Positions 1 to 10,578 of a DNA stretch of 64,000 nt are shown piece after piece; positions within the stretch are counted from its first letter, which is position 1, and every line of letters begins with the position of its first letter. The notes below the pieces were generated by a model that worked only from the letters and a program-made list of their open reading frames with translations, was not told where the DNA came from and ran no database searches. The stretch comes from Heliopora coerulea (Eukaryota > Cnidaria > Anthozoa > Scleralcyonacea > Helioporidae), in the NCBI GenBank assembly GCA_030142905.1, contig JASJOG010000453.1, positions 98,576 through 162,575 on the forward strand. The letters run 5' to 3'. Made by a program: the position numbers and the translations under genes.

Positions 1-240
1 CATTGGCATTTTCTTTTCGCTTGGGGAGGTCAACAGTCTGCAATATTGTGAGGGAGACGTGTCAGAGTATTTGGATGGTTCTTGCAACAGAGTACTTGAA
101 GCATCCATCCACAACTGAAGAGTGGTTGTCAATATCCAGCGAATTTGAAAGAGAGTGGAATTTTCCGCACTGTTGGTGTTTCCCAAATTTCCTGCTGTTG
201 ATCGATGGCAGATATGTTTATCTGACCATCCAATGGAAGC
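1..240 (+). pseudogene. PIF/Harbinger transposase fragment, cut by the window start
   Basis: The reading frame from base 3 gives a stretch with the Harbinger DDE nuclease signature: FRLGRSTVCNIV, then a block ending EYLKHPSTTEEW and WNFPHC, followed by IDGRYV, which corresponds to the first catalytic Asp block. Between WNFPHC and IDGRYV there are extra residues where family members run straight into an acidic IDG motif, so a small insertion or frameshift has occurred. The fragment then runs into a remnant of the element's other gene on the opposite strand, so the rest of the transposase (second Asp and Glu) has been deleted. It is a dead copy. The family call is from motif recognition only. 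Confidence 0.8.
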
Positions 241-503
241 GAATTCTCTTCATGTGGGAATGGCGTCTCTTCCCGAGCCAGATGAGATACTTTTCACTTT
301 TCCAAATACCAGCCATATGCTGTTCGTACGTTCTTGAACTTCTTTTCCGCCTCTGGTGGGGTCATATCGAACTTCTCTCCGACTTTGTTCCAAACATTAA
401 GTTTCTTATACTTGTCTTTGTAATCACGTGAATTTCTGTTATACAAGCAATCATATTTCTGGACTTCTCCCATAAAACACTCGTTCGATATTTCGTCAGA
501 CAT
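200..503 (-). pseudogene. MADF/Myb-SANT-like protein remnant of a Harbinger element
   Basis: The minus strand from 503 reads MSDEISNECFMGEVQKYDCL, then a body typical of a MADF (Adf-1-like) DNA-binding domain with KDKYKKLNVWNKVGEKFD and KKFKNVRTAYGWYLEK. After a stop at 294-296, another frame continues the domain with SGSGRDAIP and REFASIGW, so one frameshift and one stop break it. Harbinger elements carry a separate Myb/MADF-like gene that escorts the transposase. This remnant lies tail to tail against the transposase scrap, as expected after an internal deletion of one element. Confidence 0.72.
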
Positions 504-559
504 CTTGATTTTAGCATGTGTTGATACCAGAGGTCAGTGGTTGATACCATGAACTTTTC

Positions 560-826
560 CCGCAAATGGTATGCTAGGGCACATACCGATCGCTGAAATC
601 GCCAAGATTGCTGAACCAGTGTTCTCACATAATCGTCACGATCGCCACGATCGCCACGATCGCCACGATCGCCGAGATAGAACATTTTCTATCTCAACGA
701 TAGCTGTGATTGCCAGGGTTGCTGAGCATGTGGTTCCCATATGATCGCTATGATCGCCGAGTGTAATTTTGAGCGATCTCAGCAATCGCAGCGATCACAG
801 TGATTATATGGAAACCAGGCTAAATA
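560..826. repeat. Harbinger-like terminal region with GATCGCCAC tandem units
   Basis: Bases 640-680 hold four back-to-back units close to GATCGCCAC. Around 700-824 the same GATCGC/GATTGC words recur in inverted arrangement and end in GTGATTATATGGAAACCAGG. This looks like the subterminal and terminal inverted-repeat region of the Harbinger copy at the window start, abutting a TAA at 826-828. The opposite end lies outside the window, so the boundary is inferred from one side only. Confidence 0.55.
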
Positions 827-827
827 G

Positions 828-1785
828 ATAGATAGAACAACTTTATTTTACTACGCTTACCGCATTCAGGTATAACTGATTTTCAAGAGGGCCTTAGGAT
901 TAATTCTACTTTACAAATATGAATAAAAATCTTAAAACTATTATCACGCATAAAAATTATAGGTGCTATATATTACAAGAATTGTAAATTATATAAAATT
1001 TTAAAGACTTTATTTCCGGCTGGTTACAGAGATTCGTGATTTAAATGAGTAGAAAGAATCTTTATTTCTCGTTTCGTATGGTAGAGTATTCCACAACCTA
1101 GTTCCTCTATAGCTCAGGCTCTTTTTAAGAAATTGAGTCTTTGGTAATGGTTTATTAAGTTTACTAAATGAGCCCCGTAGATTATATTTCACAGAAGCAT
1201 TAGATATGTGAAAAATCTTAGTGATTTTGGCGCCAAGTTGTGAGTAATTTTGTACATCAATTTGGCTACGAACTGACTCCTACGTTCTATTAGAGTTTTC
1301 CAACTGAGTTCATGTAGAGCAAGTGCAGACCGACCGTGTTTATTTTTGCGCCCGTGATTCCTATGGCAGCTCTATTTTGTAGTTTTTGTAAACGATCAGA
1401 AAGGGATATACCTATAGTATCTCACACTTCGCAACAGTAGTCGAAGTGCGGTAATACGAGAGCATTGTAAGCAGATTTCAATGTTTCTCGATCTACAAAA
1501 GGCTTAAGTCTTTTAATCGCACCAATTACTGATGAAATTTTCTTAGATATATTATCAATATGCTTATCCCACGAAAGAAATTCATCAACATGAACTCCGA
1601 GTGTTTTCGTTACTTTTACTCTATTGATTGGTACATCTACATAAATTTTTGGCTCAACGACTAGATTTTTTATGTCAGGTCGAGATCCAATTAATAAATA
1701 CTCGGTTTTAACAAGATTAAGCCTGAGTATATTAGAGTGGTCCGACCAAGCGCGCCACAAGAGAAAAGAGGATGGAAAAGACATA
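828..1785 (-). mobile_element. 5'-truncated CR1/L2-like LINE, 3' end of ORF2
   Basis: The minus strand encodes the C-terminal part of a non-LTR reverse transcriptase. From 1784 it reads LGVHVDEFLSWDKHI, ISSVIGAIKRLKPFV and LVLPHFDYCCEV. A stop replaces the Trp expected next, and the frame continues with LSDRLQKLQNRAA, HGRSALALHELSWKTL and finally SYRGTRLWNTLP with a basic end at 1010. Several stops and one shift make it dead. The 3' end, at low coordinates, finishes in an AATAAAG-like stretch followed by a short (TATC) microsatellite tail, as in CR1/L2 elements. The 5' truncation at 1785 meets the long dispersed repeat described next. Confidence 0.8.
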
Positions 1786-3672
1786 CGCCGATAGCTTTCT
1801 TATTTGTGGTACCCAGACCTCTCGCCCCTGCTTATAATAAACAACAGCGCTGTTTCGTGTCAGATTTCAACCTTCGAATTAACTGAAACTTGTCCTTCCG
1901 TCGAAATTTCGTCGAATTGCGGAACTTCGACTTCTGAACTGGACGTTAGAGGAAGTCTAAGGAAGTCTTGACTAACAAAGAAGCGCTTGTTAGTGTGGTG
2001 CTCATGAGAAAATTTATTCCCATAAATTAGAAATAGCAAGGAACCTAAAGTACTTGAGAGAGGAACTTCGACAGGAGCAAGATTTACAAACAAGACGACG
2101 TGTTTAACCGCAATAATATTTGCTTCAATCGATAAGGTAGGACTCGAACCAATTAATGTATCGATTTATTGGTCAAAATCTAATGAAAATGGACTTAAAG
2201 AAAGACAGATTGGGTGCAAAAGATTAGAGGTTTGTTTTAGTTATTCAAAATTGTATTCGTCACCAATTAATTGTTGGTGTGATGTCTAACTGACTTTACC
2301 AACTAAATTAAATGTAGATGTAAATGTAGATAACACTTTAAATTCTTCATCGAATACGAACTTGTTCAGGGGTTAAATACAGTTATCACAATAATAACTC
2401 TAAACATGATTATGTGCCAGCTCTTTTATGTCGGATTTTGCTTGTTGGGCCGATAGTTGTTGATGCCACTTCAGTCTGCATTTTTAAGTAAAGCTATTTC
2501 CTCATCAAATTTCAAAGAGAGAAAGAAACGGGACTCGGTCCTTTTATAGGTATTAAATATCTCTGTTACTTTTTCCGCTGTAATTATAATGCATTGTTTA
2601 CGTTATGTTGAACAAATTTGATCTAAACCGATCCCTTCGTTCGTCTCAACCCCAACGTGTTTTAATACCAATCAAAGACAGTCTTAAGATTGTTGGCTTA
2701 TTAACTCATCTCAAAATGTTAATAATTATTAACAAACATTTATCTCGACCCTAGTTCTGGCAAGTGTACACCCATATTTCTTAGAAGGTCGGTGAATAAC
2801 TATTTCAGAGAAGTATATGAAAGGACGCTGAAGCAAACCCTTGTAACTGTTGTTATTACTTAGTGTACCGTGACCCTTTGTTTTGTTTATTAATAATAAT
2901 CATAAGAAAAGCAAAGAAAGCTCGAGAAAATTTCGTTATGAACATTTTAATGAGCTAGCTATGCAGACCATTCTTCGTATTGACATGAAATAAATATCCA
3001 GCTCTACTCAAAATTGACGTAGTTGACAAAATCTAACCTCGTACCTCGAAATGGCGTATCTTAACACCAATTAACTGTAATTTCACACTAGAAAATATGA
3101 ATTAATACATTTGTTTGGTGTTGACAACAAAGTTAAATATTAATACTTCTTCAGTGTAGTGTTAATATTATTGAACTCTGTAGTTGGATTAAGCAATTCC
3201 ATGGTAAAGACTAAAGAAGCGCGTCTTAAAGTCTGCTGATTTGAACGCCACTTAAAAAGGCGCTTATTTCGATCTTTTTTTTTTATTTCGAATAAAGTAT
3301 CGGCACAATTATGTCGGCTACTTCGAATCATCCCGTTCTTTTCAATATCCCGCAATTCTGAACGTCTTTTTCGGTCCCTTAATGAGACCCAATTTTTATA
3401 TAAAGCAAAATTTAACGTTTCCTCTTAATCAGTTAGTCTACATTGTCTACTGTAGCCTAGAGAACGTGTCTTTTTTCCCGACATGAAATTTTCGGGGGCC
3501 CCTTTAGTCGGAGGGCCCGTAACCTATAGGTTACCTAGGTTACCAGTCAATCCGGCGTTGACGATACGGTGAACTCCCTCTTAACAGATACCCCTCCAAG
3601 ACGGACACCTCCCTAAGACGGACACCACGTTTGGTCCCGAACGTTTATACATTATCTTACCATAAACAAATT
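1786..3672. repeat. Long dispersed repeat, copy 1
   Basis: This stretch matches 54779-56956 base for base over long blocks, starting at TACGCCGATAG and ending near TACATTATCTTACCATAAA. The two copies differ by indels: copy 1 has about 60 bases near 2780-2850 missing from copy 2, and copy 2 has about 400 bases (55958-56358) missing here. No convincing protein is encoded. Short open frames near 1860-2093 and 3140-3355 are not conserved between the copies. The class is unknown; it could be a solo LTR, a non-autonomous DNA element or part of a larger repeat. Confidence 0.75.
3379..3540 (+). repeat. 165-bp repeat unit, copy A
   Basis: This unit begins CCTTAATGAGACCCAA, contains the GC-rich core GGGGGCCCC and ends TAACCTATAGGTTACC. 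Near-identical copies lie at 56680-56840 in the same orientation and at 7741-7905 inverted. The copy at 7741 is not followed by the rest of the long repeat, so the unit can occur independently. Confidence 0.7.
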
Positions 3673-4029
3673 CTCTCTAAAACGGGCACTTCTCTAAGAC
3701 GGGCAACGGACACTTTTCATGTGGAAAAAGGTCCAAAATACCTCTCAGAGCGGACAGTCAATGGCCGGACTAATTGATCCAGATAACGAAATTTGAATAC
3801 GTCACAATGACGAAAGCAACTTCTATTTGAAAAATTAACAAATTTTAAGCCAAGTGGTTTACTACCTAACGTACATTGAAGGGCTCTCGCTCGGAACGTC
3901 AGTATCTTTCTCTTGCGGCAGAAAGACGAGTGCTGAGTGACCAAGGTTTTAATCGGTTCAATATCGATGGCCAGTGACAGATAACGTCATCTCTCCTTTA
4001 AGACGGACACCTCTCTAAGACGGACAGTA
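3590..4029. repeat. Region with CTAAGACGGACAC direct motifs
   Basis: The motif CTAAGACGGACAC, with small variants, recurs near 3593, 3610, 3673, 3690, 3997 and 4012. It also appears near 56895 and, inverted, near 7335. The motif flanks both sides of the Harbinger element in inverted orientation. It looks like a short-period repeat of a dispersed family. No gene is seen here. Confidence 0.5.
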
Positions 4030-4196
4030 GAGAGTTTGGCAAACGCGACGTCGAAGACAACGGCGACGTCAGCGACCGAGTTTGAGCCTGGGAAAGACTA
4101 CGTGAGAGCAACCTTGGCCGTAGTAAAAATGATTGGTTTGGCAAAAATTTAAACTGCGGCGGTCCGGGGGAAAATGCGAGAACATATGTTTTTAAG

Positions 4197-5353
4197 ATGG
4201 ACGACGCTTTACTCTTAGCTTTTGGTAGTGGTTTTATATCAGATGAAGAGTTCCTTCTTCTACAAGATGAAGAACTTAGTTCAAGAATCAAACAGTCAAA
4301 TTTTCCATTTTGGGACTATGACAGATATAACTGGGAAATTTTGGACGAACTCGTGTGCAAAGTTGAATTTCGATTTGATAAGGAGCACATTCTACGTCTA
4401 CAAAGAGCTTTAAGGTTACCTGAGATTATAAACATAAAGCATGCTTCACCTTGCTCTGGATTGGAAGCATTATGCGTCCTACTAAAGCGACTGGCATACC
4501 CAGTTAGGTACTGTGACATGGTTCCTCTATTTGGTCGATCAGTTCCGGAGCTTTGCAAGATAACACATTACGTATTGAACCACATTTATGAAAATCACAG
4601 CTTTAGATTACAAAGTTGGAACCAACCATTCTCTTCAATGTTTGCAATTGTACTGCGATGCTATTCACTCTAAAAGGGCCCCACTTTCAAATTGCTTTGG
4701 TTTTATCGATGGCACAGTCCGGCCAATTTGCAGACCAGGGAAAAACCAAAGAATCATGTTTAATGGCCACAAACGGATGCATGGCATTAAATTCCAGAGT
4801 GTTTGTCTTCCAAACGAAATCATTGCAAACATTTCTGGATCATGGGGTAAATATCTTTACTTCCACTTAAACTTCATAACTTTTTCTAATACTTTTTCTA
4901 ATACTTTTTCACTCTTAATTCCTATATTCATTTATAGAGGGCAAAAAGCATGATGCATGTATACTTGGTGCATCAGGATTGCTGCACCAGCTTGAGCAAA
5001 TTGCTTTCTCACCAGATCGAACACCTCTATGTTTATACGGTGATCCAGCATACCCAATAAGACTACACCTTCAATCTCCATTCCGAATTCTGAGTCAAGT
5101 GCGTGTAAGTGTTGAATGGCTGTTTGGAGAGATAACAAACTATTTTAAGTTTATCGCCTTTAAACGTCAACTTAGTATACAATTAAGCCCTGTTGGTAAA
5201 ATTTATATAGTATGTGCACTTTTACAGAATAGTTTGACCCGCTTGTATGGTAACAATGTTTCAGAGTATTTTGAAGCAAAACCACCATCCTTAGAAGATT
5301 TTTTTTTTGGGAATGTAAATAACACTTTTTCCCTGCTATATGACATGCCATAA
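4197..5353 (+). pseudogene. Harbinger DDE transposase, frameshifted, one intron
   Basis: The ATG at 4197 opens a frame reading MDDALLLAFGSGF and continuing to FRLQSWNQPF. Near 4640 the coding frame shifts by one base to LQLYCDAIHSKRAPLSNCF. An intron with GT at 4847 and AG at 4937 joins this in phase to the exon at 4938-5353, restoring EGKKHDACILGASGLL. The catalytic triad is visible: Asp in FIDGTVRP, Asp in YGDPAYP and Glu in SVEWLFGE. A short deletion follows LHLQSPFR, where relatives have about 15 more residues before the Glu block. The product would cut and paste the element in the nucleus together with its Myb-like partner. The single shift suggests recent inactivation or a sequencing indel. 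Confidence 0.85.
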
Positions 5354-6271
5354 AAGGTGTATTAAGCTTCACCCACCACTTTGGAAGCCGAATTTTGGAA
5401 TAAACCCCACCTCTATTAAGCCTCTTCTTCTATCACAAAGCCATAGACCAATGTTTAAACACCAACATTTTCCATAAGTATTTGTTCTCTTTGTATATCT
5501 TATAGTTTTTCTGTACTTTCAACTTATTTGGGGGGTTTTTACCACCACATCAATACTTCTTCTGGACAATGTCACCTCATGTGTCAAAAGCCAGTGACAA
5601 GTGGCAATTATTATGTCACTACGTGCTATGTTCTATATATTACTGCAATTAGATGTTGGTTAAGTTAATATGAATTTTATCCAAGTTCTTTTAATTTGCA
5701 ATAAGCTCTCACTCTATCAAACATCCTCCTCCTGAGGCCTGAATTGAAATTAAATTAGCACCAGGGAACTTAATAAAGCATTTATGGTATTCAAAACTCC
5801 ACTCTGTTTCAAATAAGAGTGTTGAATTAAATAAGCTGGTAACAGGAAAAAAGAGAATGTAAAATAAGTTCAAGTGTCATTTTAATTGTTTTTCAGTGTT
5901 TCCTTTGTAACAACAACAACACAAGTATAAATTGAATGTATTTTATCAACAACAAGTTAAGAGATCACAAGTATTCACTTAAACAACAATAACATGAGCA
6001 ACAAAAGACAAAATAAGTTTATTAATACAATGAGAATAACATGCAACAAAAACCTAACAGTTATTGTGTCTATGCTTTATAGCTAGCACCTTTCCGTAAA
6101 ACAATGTATTCGTTAAAACAAAGTATTTCTTAAAATACACTTTTAGAGACAAAAGATATGTATTAAATACAACAACATTAACAACGAGAAAAAAAAGCTC
6201 GTCTATACAGTTATAACAAATCATGTGGAATAAAAGACAGCAGTTATTGTCTATACTCCGTGAGTCCATAG

Positions 6272-6930
6272 CTAATGTTTTTTTATAAATTCCATAACAA
6301 TCTTTAACATGTTTTGACTCTGTTCTTTTTGTACATCTACTTCCTTGTTTCTTACCTCCAGCTCCTTTCTCTTCAGTTCAAACTCTTTGTCCCTCTGCTG
6401 TATTTCCATCATCCTGCATTGCACTTCTTTTGTGGACTTATCTCTCAAGTAATCCAACGTACTTTTCACCCTTTTGGCTTTAACAGACATAGTTGTTTCC
6501 AATGGCCCTTCGCTTTGCTTCCGCTTTTCTGTTTCACAAAACGTCTCCAATGCCATTAGCCTCATATTTTCAGCTTTGTTTTTTCTGCCTTCGCTTCGTT
6601 CTCTTTTTCCTTTACATCTTCGTGGGAATCAAAGAGGGTAACTACTTCTTCAATGGCCCGATCGAATTCACTTGGTTCCCCAACGGCGATGCCGGTAGCA
6701 TTTTCTTCTTCTCGAGATTTTCTTTTGAAGTTTTTTTCCAGTAACTGATAGCGCTCTCTTACAGCTCTGATGCTTTTCAACGTAAATGTAGGACTTTTCC
6801 GTTCGTTTAAATTGTCCACAATTTTTTGCCACACAATTCCAATTCCCCGGGAAGATTTTGGATGTTCAAATGGCCTCTCCGCTAGAATTTCTTTCACTAA
6901 TTCTAAATCATGATCTGCAGTCCATTTCAT
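6272..6930 (-). pseudogene. Harbinger Myb/SANT-like DNA-binding protein, frameshifted
   Basis: The minus strand opens with an ATG at 6930: MKWTADHDLELVKEIL, then a trihelix/SANT-like body with WQKIVDNLNE and SIRAVRERYQLLEKNF. The frame ends after KAEKTKLKI, while a second frame picks up as AENMRLMALETF and continues through a long charged coiled coil (QQRDKEFELKRKELEVRNKE) to 6272. The break is a one-base slip in an A-run near 6590. In Harbinger elements this protein binds the transposon ends and brings the transposase into the nucleus. It sits tail to tail with the transposase, within the same inverted ends. Confidence 0.8.
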
Positions 6931-7316
6931 AGCTTTACTGTAGGTAACAAAGAAAGAAAAAACATAAGCTAGAAGAGATACAATGTCGGCTGTCCCAAGT
7001 CTTGAGTAATGCTAAAAAAACATTGTAATGCAGGACAGGTGCTCTGCGGATCACAGTCAACGAACGAAAAAATATGCGAGAAATAATCATACTTACTTCT
7101 CTTGCCTGGATTCAGCCATGATCATAAGAGCAATCCAGTAAAAACGAAGCTTGAAGTTGACGTTGCAAAGCCAACGTCAAGAATGGTAAAATGGCGTTGT
7201 CAACGGGACGCCAACGTGTTATACAACGTCAGTGAAGTATTAATTATGCTAGTTCCAGCCTTCAACTCGTTCACAGACGTCGCCGTTGTGTTTGACGTTG
7301 CGTATGCCAAACTCCC

Positions 7317-7740
7317 TAGTAAGAGTGGTCCCGAAGGTGTCCGTCTTAGAGTGAGTTCACTGTATTTCTTAGTAAGAAAACAAGTTATCTTACATTAAGA
7401 AATGTTTCTTAAAATAAGAAAGCCATTTTGGCTTATCAAAAGTAATAAAACTATAATTTTAATATGCAAGAAAGTCTCGAGTTTTAATAAAGAGATATTT
7501 CTTAAAATACAAATATAACATTTCAAAGTCAAACGTGGTTGGTTGTTCTCCATGTTGCTAAAAACAAGGTAATGTGATTAGAGAAATCCAATCAATGATA
7601 TAAGAATAAAAGACTGTAAAATTAAGGATGGCATTTTTTGCGTGTCTCAGCTTTCCCGCGTATTTCACGCAATAGTTGTCCCCTCACCCACCGTGCGAAG
7701 CGCGGTTCGAGGGTACTAATCTTGGAGTCCTTGGTAGGAG
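7317..7740. other. Non-coding spacer
   Basis: AT-rich sequence between the Harbinger right end and the inverted 165-bp repeat unit. It holds one inverted CTAAGACGGACAC motif near 7335. I see no gene, RNA or further element. Confidence 0.5.
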
Positions 7741-7905
7741 TCCTTTACCTAGGTAACCTATAGGTTACGGGCCCTCCGACAAAAGGGGCCCCCGAAAATT
7801 TGATGTCGGGAAAAAAGACACGTTCTCTAGGCTAGAGTAGACAATGTAGACTAACTGATTAAGAGGAAACGTTAAATTTTCCTTTATATAAAAATTGGGT
7901 TTCAC
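7741..7905 (-). repeat. 165-bp repeat unit, copy B, inverted
   Basis: Reverse complement of the units at 3379-3540 and 56680-56840, with the same TAACCTATAGGTTACC end and GGGGGCCCC core. Together with copy A it forms inverted flanks around the Harbinger element. The sequences just inside the two copies do not match, so these are more likely two insertions than one pair of terminal repeats. Confidence 0.7.
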
Positions 7906-7984
7906 TAAGGGAGTCGTGGAGTCGTGGAGTCCTGTTACACGCGTGGTTACTAGGGAGAAAAATTTTCGCTTTGTGCATGTATCT

Positions 7985-7987
7985 TTA

Positions 7988-8024
<37 letters not shown>
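7985..8024. repeat. (TA)n microsatellite
   Basis: About 40 bases of alternating T and A, which create spurious IYIYIY open frames on both strands. Confidence 0.9.
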
Positions 8025-8026
<2 letters not shown>

Positions 8027-8384
8027 GTGTGCAAGCTTGGGGATGGTATGTTGTTGAACAAACCGTACTTAGGTACCGTATTGAAGCAAATCGATTTCGT
8101 CTCGTTCTTTTTTCCCTTGTATGGATCTCTCGCAAGTTGTTTACATTATTTGAACACTGAAGCCAGTAAATGATATAAGACCGGCAAAGGAAATGGCTTT
8201 CTTGGCGCCTGAGGATGGTTTCGGCACCCCAGTAACTGGACAATTTATGACTTGACAGAGTAGTTCTCAAAGTTAGCTCCTTGGAATATGCATTTGCCAA
8301 CTGTTCACTTTTTGCAGCAACGCTTTGTCTTGGTTCTTTCTGATTTATATGAACAAAAGACGTAAGGGAACTCGCTTGTTGTCA

Positions 8385-8968
8385 GGACATTTGCTAAGCG
8401 ACTAACTGTATTAAAACGACATTCTTCGCTGAAGTTGAACAGATGTCGATTAGTATAAATCTTGGGACTTTTCACGTTCTGGTAGCCACTTACCTGAGCT
8501 GCACAATCACAGGTACGTCTTAATCGAGTAGCTTTGAAGTACAAGTTTTGCGAACGGAATTGTTTTGAGCAGCTTTGAAAAGTAGCTTCCCGACTTCATT
8601 CTTCCCTAAGGGGGACTTCTTGTACGAAATATTACCGCCTGGATTTTGCTGGTGTTTATTGGTAAAGTAGAATGAAGATTCTGGTTCATTCATCTCTGTA
8701 GGACGATTATTTTTGAACATTTTGCAGTATTTAAGCGGACAGCGTTCATGGTCAATTGTTTGAGAAGTGGGATAGAACACTCGTCATCCAGAAGAGTTGT
8801 CCAGGTCATGACAGTCTTTGGATGCTTTCTCCGCTTTCCACACAAAGATTTCATTTCCTCAATCAGGATTTTTTCGCTATGAAATGTCACCCCATTGAAG
8901 ACGTTAGGATGTATTTTTGGCTCGAAACAAAAATGCAAGGTAAACAGCCACCAGGTAAATCGCTGCAA
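8385..8968 (-). pseudogene. Crypton-like (DUF3504) tyrosine recombinase remnant
   Basis: Three minus-strand frames read in order resemble the C-terminal catalytic part of Crypton-type tyrosine recombinases. The first (8968-8690) has HFCFEPKIHPNVFNGVTF, which lines up with the usual LHFGLR..EH..GDV block. The second (8780-8520) has SSFYFTNKHQQNP, PLGKNEVGKLLFKAA and NNSVRKTCTSKLLD, matching the NHSVRKT Arg motif. The third (8520-8385) has QVSGYQNVKSPKIYTN, matching QLSGH.N..S...Y with His replaced by Tyr. Frameshifts and the lost His make it inactive. The assignment rests on motif order and is moderate in strength. Confidence 0.55.
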
Positions 8969-9420
8969 AACTACTTGTTTTTGATCACCAAATTATCCTT
9001 CGGCAAAACAGTTGTCCGCTTCAGTCTCTCTCACTTCGAGAGTGAGTTGTACATGGTGACCTTTACCGTATTCGACCAGTAATGCTTTCATCAGGATTTT
9101 AAAACTCTTAAGTAAGTTTAAAGTCCTCTGTGTGTAAATTTACCGTTGAACCATTTGTGTTGAGGTGCCACTGAATGCTTAGTTGAAAATACGCAAGAGT
9201 TGCAGATTTATACGCAATTTTTTTTTTTATTATTGATGTTTTGCCTTGGAAAAAGTACGTCTTTTACTTCCCTCTTCTCGTTCTTCTTTCGACAAAACTT
9301 GCACAAGGTTTGCTTGTCGTATTTTGTTTTATGTTTTGTATTTTCCGATGTTTGGTCAGCGATAAAACTGCAGAACTTGTTCATGTTTTCTTTGTTTACT
9401 TCGTCGATTTCGTAATTCGT
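8969..9420. other. Non-coding stretch
   Basis: No supported gene. Open frames here are short and T-rich on one strand. The stretch ends where the Penelope-like GIY-YIG region begins. Confidence 0.4.
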
Positions 9421-9828
9421 TGTTGTAATTGTCGAAAAAAGAACGAATGCCCAATCCCCGGTAAATGCATGTCTTACAACGTGATCTACAAAGCTGAAGT
9501 GACAACCACAGACAATCAGACGACAAAACAATATATTGGAATGACGTCCAACGCATTCAAAAACCGGTTCAGAAACCACCCAAAGTCCTTCGGCGACAAG
9601 AACCACCAGAATGAAACCGAACTTTCAAAATTCATCTGGTCATTGAAAGAAAAAAAGAAAGATTTTGAAGTAAATTGGTCTATTCTGAAGCGCGCAGCTG
9701 TCTACCACAACGGAGCAAGAAGATGCAATCTCTGTCTAGAGGAAAAGCTCCAAACCATGAAAGCTGACAAGAGGACTTTATTTAACAAAAGATCTGAATT
9801 ATTTTCGAAGTGCCGCCACCAAACCCAA
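9421..9828 (+). pseudogene. Penelope-like element, GIY-YIG endonuclease domain
   Basis: This frame encodes the C-terminal endonuclease of a Penelope-like retroelement. A Cys-rich lead CCNCRKKNECPIPGKC is followed by VIYKAEV, the GIY strand, then QYIGMTS, the YIG strand, with FKNRFRNHPKSF supplying the conserved Arg and His. TELSKFIWSLKEK supplies the conserved acidic residue, and a Cys-rich CNLCLEEK block ends in LFNKRSELFSKCRH. This domain order is specific to endonuclease-bearing Penelope elements. The frame is intact over about 136 codons, but no reverse transcriptase lies upstream, so the copy is 5'-truncated. Confidence 0.88.
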
Positions 9829-10075
9829 TGCTATGTAAAATACATCAACCGGAAGGACAAAACCCGTCATCCACTAATTTTCATCGTGCTAAAGGAAGAG
9901 TTAGGAGGATTATATTTCAGTTACCTGACGATTGCCTTGTGCATGAAACTCCGAGTAGTAACGAACTTATTTTATGGATTCATTCATTTATATATATGAA
10001 TAGAATATAGAATATACGAGGTAGAGTTGGCTTGAGAAAAGAGTGCTCAATGCGTTATTTGGCAGAGCAGGATTT

Positions 10076-10122
10076 ACAGAATTTAGCTTAAAATGTTATT
10101 GTAACATTAAGCTAAATTCTGT
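10076..10122. repeat. Short perfect hairpin at a Penelope fragment junction
   Basis: The bases around CAGAATTTAGCTTAA are repeated inverted as TTAAGCTAAATTCTG with only a few bases between them, giving a 20-bp stem. It marks the 5' edge of the second Penelope fragment, consistent with an insertion-linked inverted duplication. Confidence 0.7.
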
Positions 10123-10129
10123 ATTTATA

Positions 10130-10351
10130 TCAAAATATATTTGGAAATTGAAAGAAAATAAACAAGATTTTAGGATTGATTCGTCAATATTAAAACGCGC
10201 TATTTCGTGCAAAGGAGGACCTAACAGATGTAATTTGGGTTTGGAAGAAAAATTTCTCATACTCAATGAAAAAAACAAGGATTCATTACTAAACAAAAAG
10301 TCAGAAATAGTTTCGGCCTGCCCACACACAAACAGGTTTCGCGTAAAGAAC
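10130..10351 (+). pseudogene. Second Penelope-like element C-terminal fragment
   Basis: The translation SKYIWKLKENKQDFRI, then SSILKRAISC, CNLGLEEKFLIL and LLNKKSEIVSACPH, is a diverged version of the end of the GIY-YIG region just upstream. It lacks the GIY and YIG strands. Its distance from the first copy shows that it is a separate, 5'-truncated insertion. Confidence 0.82.
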
Positions 10352-10508
10352 CTACGAACAATAGATTCGTTTCCACACCTACACGCCCACGCTTCGGCAG
10401 CAAGCATAAGAACGGCCCGCATTTCGAAATCTGCCTTTTCCGCATGAAGATTCCCCACGGATGAAACACACTGTTGCTGCTTTGAGGTAAGCGAAATACG
10501 AAATACTA

Positions 10509-10532
10509 CATATATATATATATATATATATG
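10509..10532. repeat. (TA)n microsatellite
   Basis: Short alternating TA run between the Penelope fragment and the LINE remnant. Confidence 0.85.
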
Positions 10533-10578
10533 ATGGACTCTCCCGTCGATTTCGACGTATGAGTATCCAACAACTAGT

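Larger units (their letters stand above)
4030..7316. mobile_element. Nearly full-length PIF/Harbinger DNA transposon
   Basis: The left end GAGAGTTTGGCAAACGCGAC and the inverted right end GGGAGTTTGGCATACGCAAC match over roughly 50 bases, sharing a CAACGGCGACGTC block. TA/TAG dinucleotides flank both ends, but the exact 3-bp target duplication is not clean. Inside are the two genes expected of the superfamily: a DDE transposase on the plus strand and a Myb/SANT-like protein on the minus strand, arranged tail to tail. The middle, 5360-6270, is AT-rich with no coding signal. Both genes carry a frameshift, so this copy is unlikely to be autonomous. Confidence 0.85.

Noticed and set aside
7765..8300. 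Open frames with IYIYIY runs on both strands
   Set aside because: They read through a (TA)n microsatellite and the 165-bp repeat. No protein family is visible.
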